Of a stretch of 64,000 bases of DNA, positions 1 through 8,272 are shown piece by piece. The DNA is from Vibrio azureus. Its GTDB lineage: Bacteria > Pseudomonadota > Gammaproteobacteria > Enterobacterales > Vibrionaceae. Each line of letters opens with the position of its first letter. Position 1 is the stretch's first letter. The notes beneath the pieces are model-generated. The model made no database searches. It was not told the DNA's origin and saw only the letters and a list, made by a program, of their open reading frames with translations. The stretch is taken from NCBI RefSeq assembly GCF_002849855.1, contig NZ_CP018617.1, forward strand, positions 372,001-436,000. The letters run 5' to 3'. Position numbers and translations under genes: made by a program.

Positions 1-1371
1 TTTGGTTCTATTGAAACGGCGACATTCAAAGGAACAGTGTTTACCGATTTTTCACTGATTCGCGCCGGAAGCTTACATAAAGCCAACGGTGGTGTGTTGC
101 TAATGGATGCACAGAAGGTTCTTGAGCAGCCTTATGTCTGGGACGGATTGAAACGGGCGCTGCGTTCAAGACAACTCAGTTTTACCTCCTTAGAAAAAGA
201 GGTGACGTTAACCGGCGCTGTATCTCTTGATCCAGAACCTATTCCCTTAGACATCAAAATCATTTTGTTTGGTGACTATCGTACTTATCAGCTTTTACAG
301 CATTACGATCCAGAATTTGCTGAATTGTTCCGTGTCACTGCTGACTTTGAAGACGAAATGAAACGGACACCAGACTCTGAGTTACAGTATGCTCGCTTTA
401 TCTCTAGCGTCGTCAATGACAACAACATGCTGCATTGTGATAAAAAAGCCATTGCTCGTATTATCGAATACAGCTCTCGTTTGTCAGGTGATCAAACCAA
501 GCTGTCATTGCATTCTGCCAACATCGCCAATTTGCTGCGTGAATCCAACTATGTTGCTCGCCAGGCCAATTCAAATATGATTCGTATTGGTCATGTTGAG
601 GAAGCTTTAGGTAATCAAGCGATGAGAGTGAGTCGGCTGCAAGACAGTGTGATGGAAACGTTTGTTAACGGCACTACCTTGCTGCGGACAGAAGGCTCAG
701 CGGTAGGGCAGGTTAATGCCCTTTCTGTATTGAGCACCAGTGATCATATGTTTGGTGCGCCCAATCGAATTACCGCGACTACTTGCTACGGTGATGGCGA
801 GGTCATTGATATTGAAAGAAGTGTTGATCTTGGTGGCAGTATTCACTCAAAGGGAGTGATGATTTTGTCGGCTTACTTGTCGTCGGTATTTGGTAAGACC
901 GCGAGAGTGCCATTAACCACAACCATTACCTTTGAACAGTCCTACGGTGGCGTCGATGGAGACAGTGCGAGTATGGCAGAATTTTGTGCCGTGGTGTCTG
1001 CTTTTTCAAGACAGCCTAACCGACAAGATATCGCTATTACAGGCTCAATGAATCAATTTGGAGAAGCTCAACCTATTGGTGGGGTGAACGAGAAAATAGA
1101 AGGGTTTTATGACGTATGTATGATAAAAGGTCGTCATGAAACGCAGGGAGTGATCATTCCTCGCTCCAACGCCCACAATTTAATGCTGCGTCCGGATATT
1201 GTTAAAGCGGTTGAAAAGGGCGATTTTCATATTTGGGCCATTGATCATGTGACGGAAGCGGTTGAACTCTTTACGGGTAAAGCCGCAGGGATGGCAACCG
1301 ATGAGGGCTCCTACCCAATTGATACCATATTTGGTTTAGCGCAAGCAAAACTGAATGCTTTAAGAAAATAG
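1..1371 (+). CDS. Lon-like ATP-dependent protease, C-terminal part (5' end outside window)
   Basis: The frame is open from base 1, so the gene starts upstream and about 456 residues are visible. The C-terminal part is a Lon-type (S16) serine protease domain: GDSASMAEFC holds the catalytic Ser and GGVNEKIEGF the catalytic Lys, the Ser-Lys dyad spacing expected for Lon. The preceding part (HKANGGVLLMDAQKVL, then FGDYRTYQLL) looks like the end of an AAA+ module and its lid. The domain order resembles the YcbZ/LonB-like group of Lon relatives found in gammaproteobacteria rather than classic Lon. It is expected to be a cytoplasmic ATP-dependent protease. A terminator hairpin follows about 65 bp downstream, so it is the last gene of its transcript. 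Confidence 0.9.
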   Translation, partial: FGSIETATFKGTVFTDFSLIRAGSLHKANGGVLLMDAQKVLEQPYVWDGLKRALRSRQLSFTSLEKEVTLTGAVSLDPEPIPLDIKIILFGDYRTYQLLQHYDPEFAELFRVTADFEDEMKRTPDSELQYARFISSVVNDNNMLHCDKKAIARIIEYSSRLSGDQTKLSLHSANIANLLRESNYVARQANSNMIRIGHVEEALGNQAMRVSRLQDSVMETFVNGTTLLRTEGSAVGQVNALSVLSTSDHMFGAPNRITATTCYGDGEVIDIERSVDLGGSIHSKGVMILSAYLSSVFGKTARVPLTTTITFEQSYGGVDGDSASMAEFCAVVSAFSRQPNRQDIAITGSMNQFGEAQPIGGVNEKIEGFYDVCMIKGRHETQGVIIPRSNAHNLMLRPDIVKAVEKGDFHIWAIDHVTEAVELFTGKAAGMATDEGSYPIDTIFGLAQAKLNALRK

Positions 1372-1435
1372 TCACGTTACCTGAAACTTATTCGATCAAG
1401 CATTTATATCGCGGTTGTAAAACACTTATCAAATT

Positions 1436-1473
1436 AATCTCTAGCAAGCTTTGAGCTTTCTAGAGATTTTTTT
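1436..1473 (+). terminator. Rho-independent terminator after the Lon-like gene
   Basis: AATCTCTAG and CTAGAGATT form a 9-bp perfect stem (1436-1444 with 1460-1468) around a 15-base loop that contains a second small AGCT palindrome. It is followed directly by a T run. Confidence 0.8.
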
Positions 1474-1870
1474 AGCTTTATATGAACTCTAATGATGTTT
1501 GCTTGTCATACACAGTGTGACAGTTATTTTAGGTGCATTTTTACTCTCACTTATTAAGAACTCTGTTCCATATGAAGTAAGTTCCCTATTTTTTTGTGAT
1601 CCTATGCACATTTTTTTGTGTTAATTCACATTAGGAAGTGTAAAAAATTTGTAGTCATACGCGATTATGAACCATCTGACTGACAATTTCCCCGCCTCTG
1701 GTTAGTCATTTTGCCTATTTTTATAGTCATTTCGAAAATAAAGCTAGTCTATTCAACCTGTTGCGTCATTTTCTAAAGTTGTTACCATTCTTCCCGTCTT
1801 CTTAATCGAGCACGATATCATTGTGCTAGAAATGGGAGACTGTCGATAAAACAATGGTATGGAAAACAAA
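1474..1870 (+). promoter_or_regulatory. Long AT-rich control region of the porin, with a CRP-like site
   Basis: This stretch between the terminator and the porin carries no gene. It is AT-rich with several T runs. At 1595-1610 TGTGATCCTATGCACA fits the CRP half-site pair TGTGA-N6-TCACA with one mismatch, and a shorter TGTG/CACA palindrome follows near 1617-1631. Vibrio porins of the OmpU group are known to be controlled by ToxR and nutrient signals. The CRP-like site is seen in the sequence, but its use is inferred. The start codon at 1871 is preferred over 1859 because GGAAAAC sits just upstream of it and the signal peptide begins cleanly there. Confidence 0.5.
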
Positions 1871-2860
1871 ATGAAATTAAAAACTCTAGCAGTAGCAGTG
1901 GCTCTAACAGCAGCTGGCTCACAAGCATTCGCAACAGAACTATACAGCCAAAATGGCGGCACTCTAGAAATGGGCGGCCGTGCTGAAGCGCGTCTATCTA
2001 TTATGGACGGTGAAGGTGCTGATAAGTCTCGTGCTCGTATCAACTTCTTAGGTAAGCAAGAAATCAACAGCAACGGCCTATACGGTGTTGGTTACTGGGA
2101 AGGTGAGTTCAAATCTAAGAAAGCAACTTCAGAAGGTGTTGCTGCTGTTCGTGATACACACGGTAACGTTTTAGTAGGCGCGACTGCTTCTGAAAGTGAC
2201 AGCACTTACCTAGAAACTCGTTACCTATACGCTGGTATGGGCGGTAAATTTGGCGAAATCACTTACGGTAAGAACGACGGTGCACTAGGTGTAATCACTG
2301 ACTTCACTGACATCATGTCTTACCATGGCAACAATGCAGCTGTAAAACTAACTGTTGCTGACCGCGCTGATGACATGATCTCGTACAAAGGTCAATTCGA
2401 TAACCTAGGTCTTAAAGCAAGCTACCGCTTTGAAGGTCAAGAAGGTCAAGACCAAGATGGTTACTCGCTATCTGCAACTTACGCATTTGCTGACACTGGT
2501 TTTGAAATCGGTGCTGGTTACGCAGACGAAGAAAGCCTAGATGAGTTCATGCTAGCAGCAGGTTACACGATCGGTAACTTCTACATGGGTGCTAACTACA
2601 CTGGTGGTGATTTCGTTGAAGCTGACTACGAAGCATTTGAACTTGCAGCTGCTTACACAATGAACAAGACTGTGTTCTCTGCAACGTACAACAATGGTGA
2701 CCTAGAAAACGATGAAGTTGTTGATGCCCTAGCAATCGACGTAACTTACTACTTCAAGCCTAACTTCCGTGGCTACGCGTCTTACAACTTCGACCTACTA
2801 GACGAAGAAGGTTCTGATGACCAAGACGAGCTAGCACTAGGTCTACGTTACGACTTCTAA
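1871..2860 (+). CDS. OmpU-like general porin
   Basis: A 329-residue outer-membrane porin. Residues 1 to about 21 are a signal peptide (MKLKTLAVAVALTAAGSQAF-A). The mature protein opens with ELYSQNGGTLEMGGRAEAR, has the Vibrio porin segments YGKNDGALGVITDF and YYFKPNFRGYASYNF, and ends in LALGLRYDF with the C-terminal Phe needed for BAM-dependent assembly. The sequence is close to OmpU-type porins but shorter, so it is probably an OmpU paralogue. Codon use is strongly biased to CTA, GCT, GGT, CGT and AAC, typical of very abundant proteins. It stands alone, with a long upstream control region and its own terminator. An alternative ATG lies four codons upstream at 1859. Confidence 0.9.
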   Translation: MKLKTLAVAVALTAAGSQAFATELYSQNGGTLEMGGRAEARLSIMDGEGADKSRARINFLGKQEINSNGLYGVGYWEGEFKSKKATSEGVAAVRDTHGNVLVGATASESDSTYLETRYLYAGMGGKFGEITYGKNDGALGVITDFTDIMSYHGNNAAVKLTVADRADDMISYKGQFDNLGLKASYRFEGQEGQDQDGYSLSATYAFADTGFEIGAGYADEESLDEFMLAAGYTIGNFYMGANYTGGDFVEADYEAFELAAAYTMNKTVFSATYNNGDLENDEVVDALAIDVTYYFKPNFRGYASYNFDLLDEEGSDDQDELALGLRYDF

Positions 2861-2903
2861 GCCTTAACGACAAAAATATCCCCCCTTTGTCTTAGTTAAG
2901 TCA

Positions 2904-2934
2904 AACCCCTTGCCACTGCGGTAAGGGGTTTTTT
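2904..2934 (+). terminator. Rho-independent terminator of the porin gene
   Basis: AAACCCCTTGCC pairs with GGTAAGGGGTTT (one G-T wobble) around the loop ACTGC and runs into six or seven Ts. It is a strong hairpin 43 bp after the stop codon. Confidence 0.9.
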
Positions 2935-2951
2935 GCATTATCGTGATGCTA

Positions 2952-2982
2952 GTGAATAAGTGAATAAGTGAATAAGTGAATA
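2952..2982. repeat. Short tandem repeat (GTGAATAA)4
   Basis: Three full copies and one 7-base partial copy of the 8-mer GTGAATAA lie head to tail between the porin terminator and the next gene. Such units can change copy number by slippage. Being about 70 bp before the next start codon, they could alter promoter spacing. Confidence 0.85.
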
Positions 2983-3054
2983 TATGCCTAAAAATCTTGA
3001 GATGACTTGGACATAGACGCATAATCATACGGACATGTTATTCGGCCAGTGAGT

Positions 3055-4068
3055 ATGACCCATTTAATCCACCCACACTATCGAGATTACCCAACCTCTC
3101 TCTATGCTTCCATTGGCGAAGAACTCAATTTAGGGAGCTTTAAAAAATGCGAGATTATCCAGCCTTTGTGGAGTGGTTATGGACAACTGGTTCGGATTCA
3201 TTTTACCCAAGGAACGGTAATCATAAAACACGTCCAATTGCCAAAATCACAACAGCACCCTAGAGGATGGAATAGTGATCGAAGTCATCAACGTAAGCTA
3301 CGTTCTTATCAAGTTGAGACAGCCTGGTATCAGCGGACCAATACTCATATCGATCAACGATGCCGCAGTCCAAAAGGTCTTAAATGCTTGCAGACAGACC
3401 ATTCTTGGCTGATCGTTATGGAAGACCTAGCAAAGTCCGGTTATCCCGTTACACTGACGATAGCGAATACCAAGCAGATACAATTATGCTTAGCTTGGCT
3501 GGCTCATTTTCATGCACGCTATATTGGGGAGTATGACCCAACGCTTTGGCCAACAGGGACTTATTGGCATTTGGCAACCCGACCGGATGAGCTGGATGCA
3601 CTCCAAGATCACAAGCTAAAAGCGTATGCAAAACGGATTGATAAATCATTGGCACAAGTGCGTTTTAGTACTCTCGTTCACGGCGACGCAAAATTAGCCA
3701 ATTTTTGCTTTAATCAGGACGATACAAAAGTGGCCGCGGTTGACTTTCAATATGTGGGGCATGGCTGTGCAATGAAAGATCTCGCTTTATTTATGAGTAG
3801 TGCAATTGCACCTGAGAAATGGGCAGAGATGGAATCATGGCTGCTGGATCATTATTTTGCTATTTTAGCCGATGCGATTGCGTATTATCAGCCTCACCTT
3901 GACAGCCGTGAAATTGAATTAGAATGGCGACCATTATTTGTAGTGGCGTGGGCCGATTTTCATCGGTTTATTAAAGGCTGGAGCCCCAACCACTGGAAAA
4001 TTAACAATTATACAGAACAAATTGCTTGCAGAGCCATTCACTTCCTTGATCCTGATTTCTCTTCTTAA
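3055..4068 (+). CDS. Aminoglycoside/choline-kinase-fold phosphotransferase family protein
   Basis: A 337-residue soluble protein of the APH/ecdysteroid-kinase-like superfamily. The catalytic loop LVHGDAKLANFCF (about residues 218-230) supplies the Brenner-motif Asp and Asn, and AVDFQYVG about 15 residues on carries the metal-binding Asp. An N-terminal HVIIKHV-like strand (TVIIKHVQLP) holds the ATP-binding Lys, and IVMEDL marks the hinge. The small-molecule substrate cannot be told from sequence. Antibiotic resistance is not implied, since most chromosomal members phosphorylate metabolites. GTG at 3049 is an alternative start two codons upstream. It is a single gene flanked by repeats. Confidence 0.75.
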   Translation: MTHLIHPHYRDYPTSLYASIGEELNLGSFKKCEIIQPLWSGYGQLVRIHFTQGTVIIKHVQLPKSQQHPRGWNSDRSHQRKLRSYQVETAWYQRTNTHIDQRCRSPKGLKCLQTDHSWLIVMEDLAKSGYPVTLTIANTKQIQLCLAWLAHFHARYIGEYDPTLWPTGTYWHLATRPDELDALQDHKLKAYAKRIDKSLAQVRFSTLVHGDAKLANFCFNQDDTKVAAVDFQYVGHGCAMKDLALFMSSAIAPEKWAEMESWLLDHYFAILADAIAYYQPHLDSREIELEWRPLFVVAWADFHRFIKGWSPNHWKINNYTEQIACRAIHFLDPDFSS

Positions 4069-4085
4069 TCACAAAGCTTCGAAAG

Positions 4086-4156
4086 TATAAACCGAAGTAA
4101 CCTCAAGGTAGACAGAGCAAAGGTAGACAGAACATCTAATAGGTTACTTGGGTATA
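4086..4156. repeat. Dispersed inverted repeat, copy 1
   Basis: Begins TATAAACCGAAGTAACCTC and ends GGTTACTTGGGTATA. The ends are inverted copies of each other with internal filler of about 35 bp. It is related to the copies at 9792, 10896, 23551, 39803 and others in this window. Confidence 0.7.
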
Positions 4157-4195
4157 CAGGTATAAACATCCCTGTTATTGCTGTTTATTGCAGAA

Positions 4196-4948
4196 TTAAT
4201 CGCTTTGTAAAAATGCCCGTCTACTGGATTTCAAGCGATTTTTTTCGAGATTAATGATCCCTGGGTTACCCAAACGAACAATCTGCAGCATGTGTCTGAT
4301 CCAAGTCGGAAGTGATGGTGATAGTCGATAATGGATCCATAAACCTTGTCGTGTGTCCTTTAGGAAAGTTGTATCCCTAAGAAGTGCGAGGTGGCGTGAA
4401 ACTTTAGGCTGACTTTCTCCAAGGGCCATTTTAAGGTCTGTGACGGTTAATTCTTGCTCGTCCTCAAGCAACATCAATATTTTCAAACGCAGCGGATCGC
4501 TCATCAGTTTAAAAAATGCACTTGGGTCTAAGTGGATATCATGATCTTCATTATTGATCAGCAAGAACAGGTTTATCAGATTGATCAATTCATTTGCCGT
4601 TTCTTGGAATGGCTCGGTTCCTTCAAGTGGCTTAGGATCTACCAAATTCCAGTGTAACTGATGAATATCTTGTTCAAAGGGGGCACACTCGTTTTTGGCA
4701 TTATCACAAAGAGAAATCACAAAGTCATATTCATTGTCTTCGACATCAGCAAAGTCCTTAGAGCTGAGGCCCTTACTGCAGATATTATGATTTTGTAGAA
4801 CATGGTGAACTCTTGGATCGACTTCACTTGGTTGAAAGCCAGCACTGTCTGCGTGAAAATGTTCACCTGACATATGATTGAAAAGGGCTTCTGCTAGTTG
4901 AGATCGAGCAGAGTTACCAGTACAAAGAAACAATATATTTTTTTTCAT
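4196..4948 (-). CDS. ArsC-ArsR fusion: thioredoxin-type arsenate reductase with ArsR-like DNA-binding domain
   Basis: A 250-residue fusion. Residues 1-130 are a low-molecular-weight phosphatase-fold arsenate reductase: the P-loop CTGNSARS gives Cys9 and Arg15, and LCDNAKNEC gives Cys81 and Cys88, the resolving pair of the thioredoxin-coupled ArsC class, with the DP loop at 104-105. Residues 140-250 are an ArsR-type winged helix: DPLRLKILMLL, then ESQPKVSRHLALLRD as recognition helix, then GLWIHYRL as wing. The usual metal-binding ELCVCDL segment reads ELTVTDL, and the regulator half has no Cys at all. No arsenite pump gene is adjacent; the neighbours are an unrelated kinase and a GGDEF operon. 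It may be an arsenate-responsive regulator whose sensing part is the reductase domain, but that is inference. Confidence 0.85.
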   Translation of the reverse strand: MKKNILFLCTGNSARSQLAEALFNHMSGEHFHADSAGFQPSEVDPRVHHVLQNHNICSKGLSSKDFADVEDNEYDFVISLCDNAKNECAPFEQDIHQLHWNLVDPKPLEGTEPFQETANELINLINLFLLINNEDHDIHLDPSAFFKLMSDPLRLKILMLLEDEQELTVTDLKMALGESQPKVSRHLALLRDTTFLKDTRQGLWIHYRLSPSLPTWIRHMLQIVRLGNPGIINLEKNRLKSSRRAFLQSD

Positions 4949-5140
4949 ATATTAGACCGCTCTGAATCAATTTGTCAGACCAGTATACCCAAATAAATGA
5001 GAGATGCGACCTAGAATGTTAATCGATTGTTCTATCTATTTTATTGTATTTATAAGATCATGATATATAGAGATAACTTCGTCAAAATTTATTCAAAAAA
5101 GAACGACTTATTCTCCTTCGATTTTTCAGGGGAAATATCA

Positions 5141-6724
5141 TCAAGATTCTGAACAAATTTGGTTACGGCCTTTCGACTTTGCTCGATATAACGCTTGATC
5201 GGCACGATAAAAAGTGCGCTGTGTATTTTCACCTTGTCGATGCAGTGTGACACCAATTGAAACCGTTACATCACGTTCTCCCAAAATAGTATGCCAATCA
5301 AATTGGTGTATTTTTGTTCGATAGTGCTCAGCATGAATAGAGGCTTGTGCAAGGCTAGTGTTTTCTAAGATGACTAAAAACTCTTCACCACCAAAACGGA
5401 TACAATGGCAATTAGGGAAGTGAAAATAATGAGTGAGTTGTTTCGAGACTTGTCTGATGACCTTATCCCCAATAAGGTGGCTGAGTTCATCATTAATCAA
5501 CTTAAAGTGATCAATGTCGATGACAAGCAAAGCAAAAGAACTTTTCTTCAATCGTAACTTTTTAACTTTTAGTTCTAACCAACGACGATTATGAAGTGAT
5601 GTCAGTGGATCGGTTAAGGCGTCCTGTTGAAGTTGCGCAACTGCGTTTTTATGTTGTAGGGTTGTTTCTTTTAATTCTTTATTTTCTATTTCAGATAAAA
5701 TGAGTTTGAGTTGTAATTCAAATCGAGTAAGACGTCTTAACTGTGCTGGCCCTAGATCGCTGATCGGAATATTCTTTACCAACTCCGATTCAATTCGAAA
5801 TGCTTTCTTTTCATAATTGAGCGCTTGTTGAAAATCTTTTTGTGTTGCAAATATTTTACTTCTCGCATTATAGAAACAGTGTGCCACAAGTGGTGCGTCG
5901 ACTTCGTTAATGCGTTTTTCAATCGATGCTAACAGCATGTTTGACAATGACGTATGGCCTACTTTGTTTAAACTATACGATATCTCCAGTTTGACCATAG
6001 TGGAGAGCCAATGGGTATGATGGTTTCCAACGTCGTATTGTATTCTTGATAGTGTCAATAATGCTTGTTGGTAATCTTTTTGGAGACGATAAAGTTTGGC
6101 GCGGTAGAGAAGAACCTGGCCAGTGAGATTTTTATCGCTTACTAGGGTACTGAGCTCTTCACACTGATTGAGGACGAATGAAGCTTGAGTAAACTGTTTT
6201 AAATTAATATGGCATGCAAGAATAAATAAGTGATATTTTAGCTTTAGTGGTCGATGGCTAATGGCGTGAGCGATGGCATCGATTCGATGGTAATAGCGTA
6301 ATGCACGCTGATGGTCACCGTAAGCATCGCACAGATTACCCATGCCCAGTACAGCCAGTACATAGGATTCAATGCACCCATGCTCTACGGCTAAACTGAT
6401 TGATGAAGTGTACTCTGCTAGGGCGAGGTTATAATGGCCTAAATCAACTAAGCGTTCACTGAGACTGGCCTTGATTGAGAGCACATCATCTACATCTTCG
6501 GGCAGTTTGAGTAACTCAAGAGCAAGCCTGAGTTCTGTGATGCTTTCTTTAAGTTGCTTGAGCTTACTTCGGTATTCTGCACTAATGAAATAGCAATGTG
6601 CTTTTTCTTTATCTGTCGAGGCAATATTAAGTTGAATCTGTTGCCACAGAATAATGGCTTCTTCTCCAGTGACTGATGCAGGATCTAACCCTTCTCCGGT
6701 GACTTTCTTAAGCAGTTTTTCCAT
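5141..6724 (-). CDS. Diguanylate cyclase with N-terminal TPR array
   Basis: 527 residues, soluble. About residues 1-330 are helical TPR-like repeats (for example LVDLGHYNLALAEYTSSI, YGDHQRALRYYHRI). A coiled coil (LILSEIENKELKETTLQHKN) leads into a GGDEF domain from about residue 370: DALTDPLTSLHNRRWLE, LLVIDIDHFKLINDELSH and the active-site motif RFGGEEFLVIL. It should make cyclic di-GMP from two GTP. No RxxD inhibitory site lies five residues before GGEEF, so product inhibition at that site is unlikely. The start overlaps the end of the upstream gene by 17 bp, so the two are translationally coupled. The TPRs probably sense a protein or peptide partner. Confidence 0.88.
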   Translation of the reverse strand: MEKLLKKVTGEGLDPASVTGEEAIILWQQIQLNIASTDKEKAHCYFISAEYRSKLKQLKESITELRLALELLKLPEDVDDVLSIKASLSERLVDLGHYNLALAEYTSSISLAVEHGCIESYVLAVLGMGNLCDAYGDHQRALRYYHRIDAIAHAISHRPLKLKYHLFILACHINLKQFTQASFVLNQCEELSTLVSDKNLTGQVLLYRAKLYRLQKDYQQALLTLSRIQYDVGNHHTHWLSTMVKLEISYSLNKVGHTSLSNMLLASIEKRINEVDAPLVAHCFYNARSKIFATQKDFQQALNYEKKAFRIESELVKNIPISDLGPAQLRRLTRFELQLKLILSEIENKELKETTLQHKNAVAQLQQDALTDPLTSLHNRRWLELKVKKLRLKKSSFALLVIDIDHFKLINDELSHLIGDKVIRQVSKQLTHYFHFPNCHCIRFGGEEFLVILENTSLAQASIHAEHYRTKIHQFDWHTILGERDVTVSIGVTLHRQGENTQRTFYRADQALYRAKSKGRNQICSES

Positions 6725-8201
6725 TTTTCATCACCTCAATATGGCTTTGTTCTAATTGTTCTAATGTGAGAGGGAAAGTTAAAATATCTTGCAGATAGAG
6801 AGTTGGGGTGGGACCTTGTAAACCATGCCTACCCCAAGGGTAAAGTTTCAGCATACCACCAATAGTTTGGCACAGAGCTTCGGCAGCCAAATCTTTTTCA
6901 GCAATTAATATCGCTAACCTTTTGGTACTCAATCGCGTGATTAAGTCACTCGAGGTAGTAAGGGAGTGGATTAATTCTGTTGATAAATCCAAGAAAGCAG
7001 GGTTTTCATGGTGAATCATAATAACCGAGTAATTTGCACCGTTAAGTTTACTTTTAAATAAAACGAGCTGTTCCCACCAATAGGTTTCAGAGACGACGTT
7101 GGAAAACTGCTTTTTAGGGTTGTATTCATATTGCGAGCGGATGTGATTGATTAATTTTCTTGCTCGTTGTTCTAGTTGACGCTTTGAAGCTCGAGTTTTA
7201 TCAAGGTTTACCCGATGGGTTTGTTCTTTGAGTTGTTTAATGGCATGTTGACGGTGCTTCTGAAAAGCTTTGTAGGCAAGCTTGTACTTTCCTTGTTCTT
7301 CAGCAACAAGCGATTGTTGGAAACAAATTTGACTTAAAAGCTCACCGTTATCGAAGGCAGCAGCAGATTGCTCGGCCATTTTTAGCAGTTTTGCGGCACT
7401 CGCTGTATTCTTTCGGAGTAGTTCTAATCTTGCCCTTGTGATGAACGAATGTGCTTTCATCCAAACCAAGTCGTGCTCCATTGCCAGTTTATATGCTTGT
7501 TTTGTCGCTTGCTCAGCGGCATCTAGACGTTTTAGGCCTAATAAGGCAAGGCCCTTGAAGTCTAATATTTCAGCCTGCCATGTGCAATCTTGATGATTCA
7601 TTAGCGATTCTTCTGCGCCGTCTAAAACGGTAAGCATTTCGAGGAAGTTTTCGAGTAAGTAATAGTCCCAAGCTAATAAAATCTGTGCTTTTCCCTCCAG
7701 CCATGGCATTCTGCAATTATTTGCTACTTTTACAGCAAGCTCATGAGTCGAAGCGGCCAACTCATACTCGTCGGTGATGCGCCATACGTTACCAAGGCCG
7801 ATAAGAGATTCAATTTGGATCTCGTTATTGTCCGATAAAGCGGATTTTTCTAATGCATTGATCCAATATTGTTGGGCGGTGTAATATTTTGCTTTACCCC
7901 AATGATGTAACGCAAATAAATGCAGGATCTGTGGGAGCATTTCGTCAGTATCTTGCTGGTTTTGCAGTTGGAGCGCTTCTTCAGCAAGTTTCAATCCTTG
8001 GCGATAATTCATTTCACACCAAGATGCATGGGACATGATCAAAAGCGCTGATATTTCCGCTTCAACAAAAAGCCTCAGCTTCGCACGATCGCGATACTCT
8101 TTGGCTTTTCGAAACGCATATTGTGGGTCTGACTTTATTTTGCCCTCTAGGACACTAAGCTCATTTTTGAGCTGAATTTGGCTATTATCCAACGTCCACA
8201 T
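6708..8201 (-). CDS. TPR protein with degenerate GGDEF-like C-terminus
   Basis: 497 residues, with no signal peptide or membrane segment. Residues 1 to about 330 are TPR-like helices (MNYRQGLKLAEEALQLQ, KRLDAAEQATKQAYKLA, QGKYKLAYKAFQKHRQHA). A basic coiled coil RASKRQLEQRARKLINHI follows in the position where the downstream gene has its linker. The final 150 residues follow the pattern of a GGDEF fold (YSVIMIHHE for the metal strand, LITRLSTKRLAILIAE where the active-site hairpin should be), but GGEEF is replaced by STKRL. The protein is therefore probably catalytically dead. It is the first gene of a two-gene operon with the active cyclase at 5141-6724 and is likely a paralogue that lost catalysis, perhaps acting as partner or sensor. 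Confidence 0.7.
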   Translation of the reverse strand: MWTLDNSQIQLKNELSVLEGKIKSDPQYAFRKAKEYRDRAKLRLFVEAEISALLIMSHASWCEMNYRQGLKLAEEALQLQNQQDTDEMLPQILHLFALHHWGKAKYYTAQQYWINALEKSALSDNNEIQIESLIGLGNVWRITDEYELAASTHELAVKVANNCRMPWLEGKAQILLAWDYYLLENFLEMLTVLDGAEESLMNHQDCTWQAEILDFKGLALLGLKRLDAAEQATKQAYKLAMEHDLVWMKAHSFITRARLELLRKNTASAAKLLKMAEQSAAAFDNGELLSQICFQQSLVAEEQGKYKLAYKAFQKHRQHAIKQLKEQTHRVNLDKTRASKRQLEQRARKLINHIRSQYEYNPKKQFSNVVSETYWWEQLVLFKSKLNGANYSVIMIHHENPAFLDLSTELIHSLTTSSDLITRLSTKRLAILIAEKDLAAEALCQTIGGMLKLYPWGRHGLQGPTPTLYLQDILTFPLTLEQLEQSHIEVMKNGKTA

Positions 8202-8272
8202 CCATGGTTACCGAACTTGACTTGACACCTAAAATGAGCGATTTATGTTGAACAAATAGGTGTTGCCTATAT

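Noticed and set aside
1753..2073. Minus-strand ORF over the porin start
   Set aside because: It is antisense to the strongly codon-biased porin and is a by-product of that bias.
4949..5020. TATACCC-like sequence upstream of the ArsC-ArsR gene
   Set aside because: Only the first nine bases match the dispersed repeat and the rest differs, so it was not counted as a copy.
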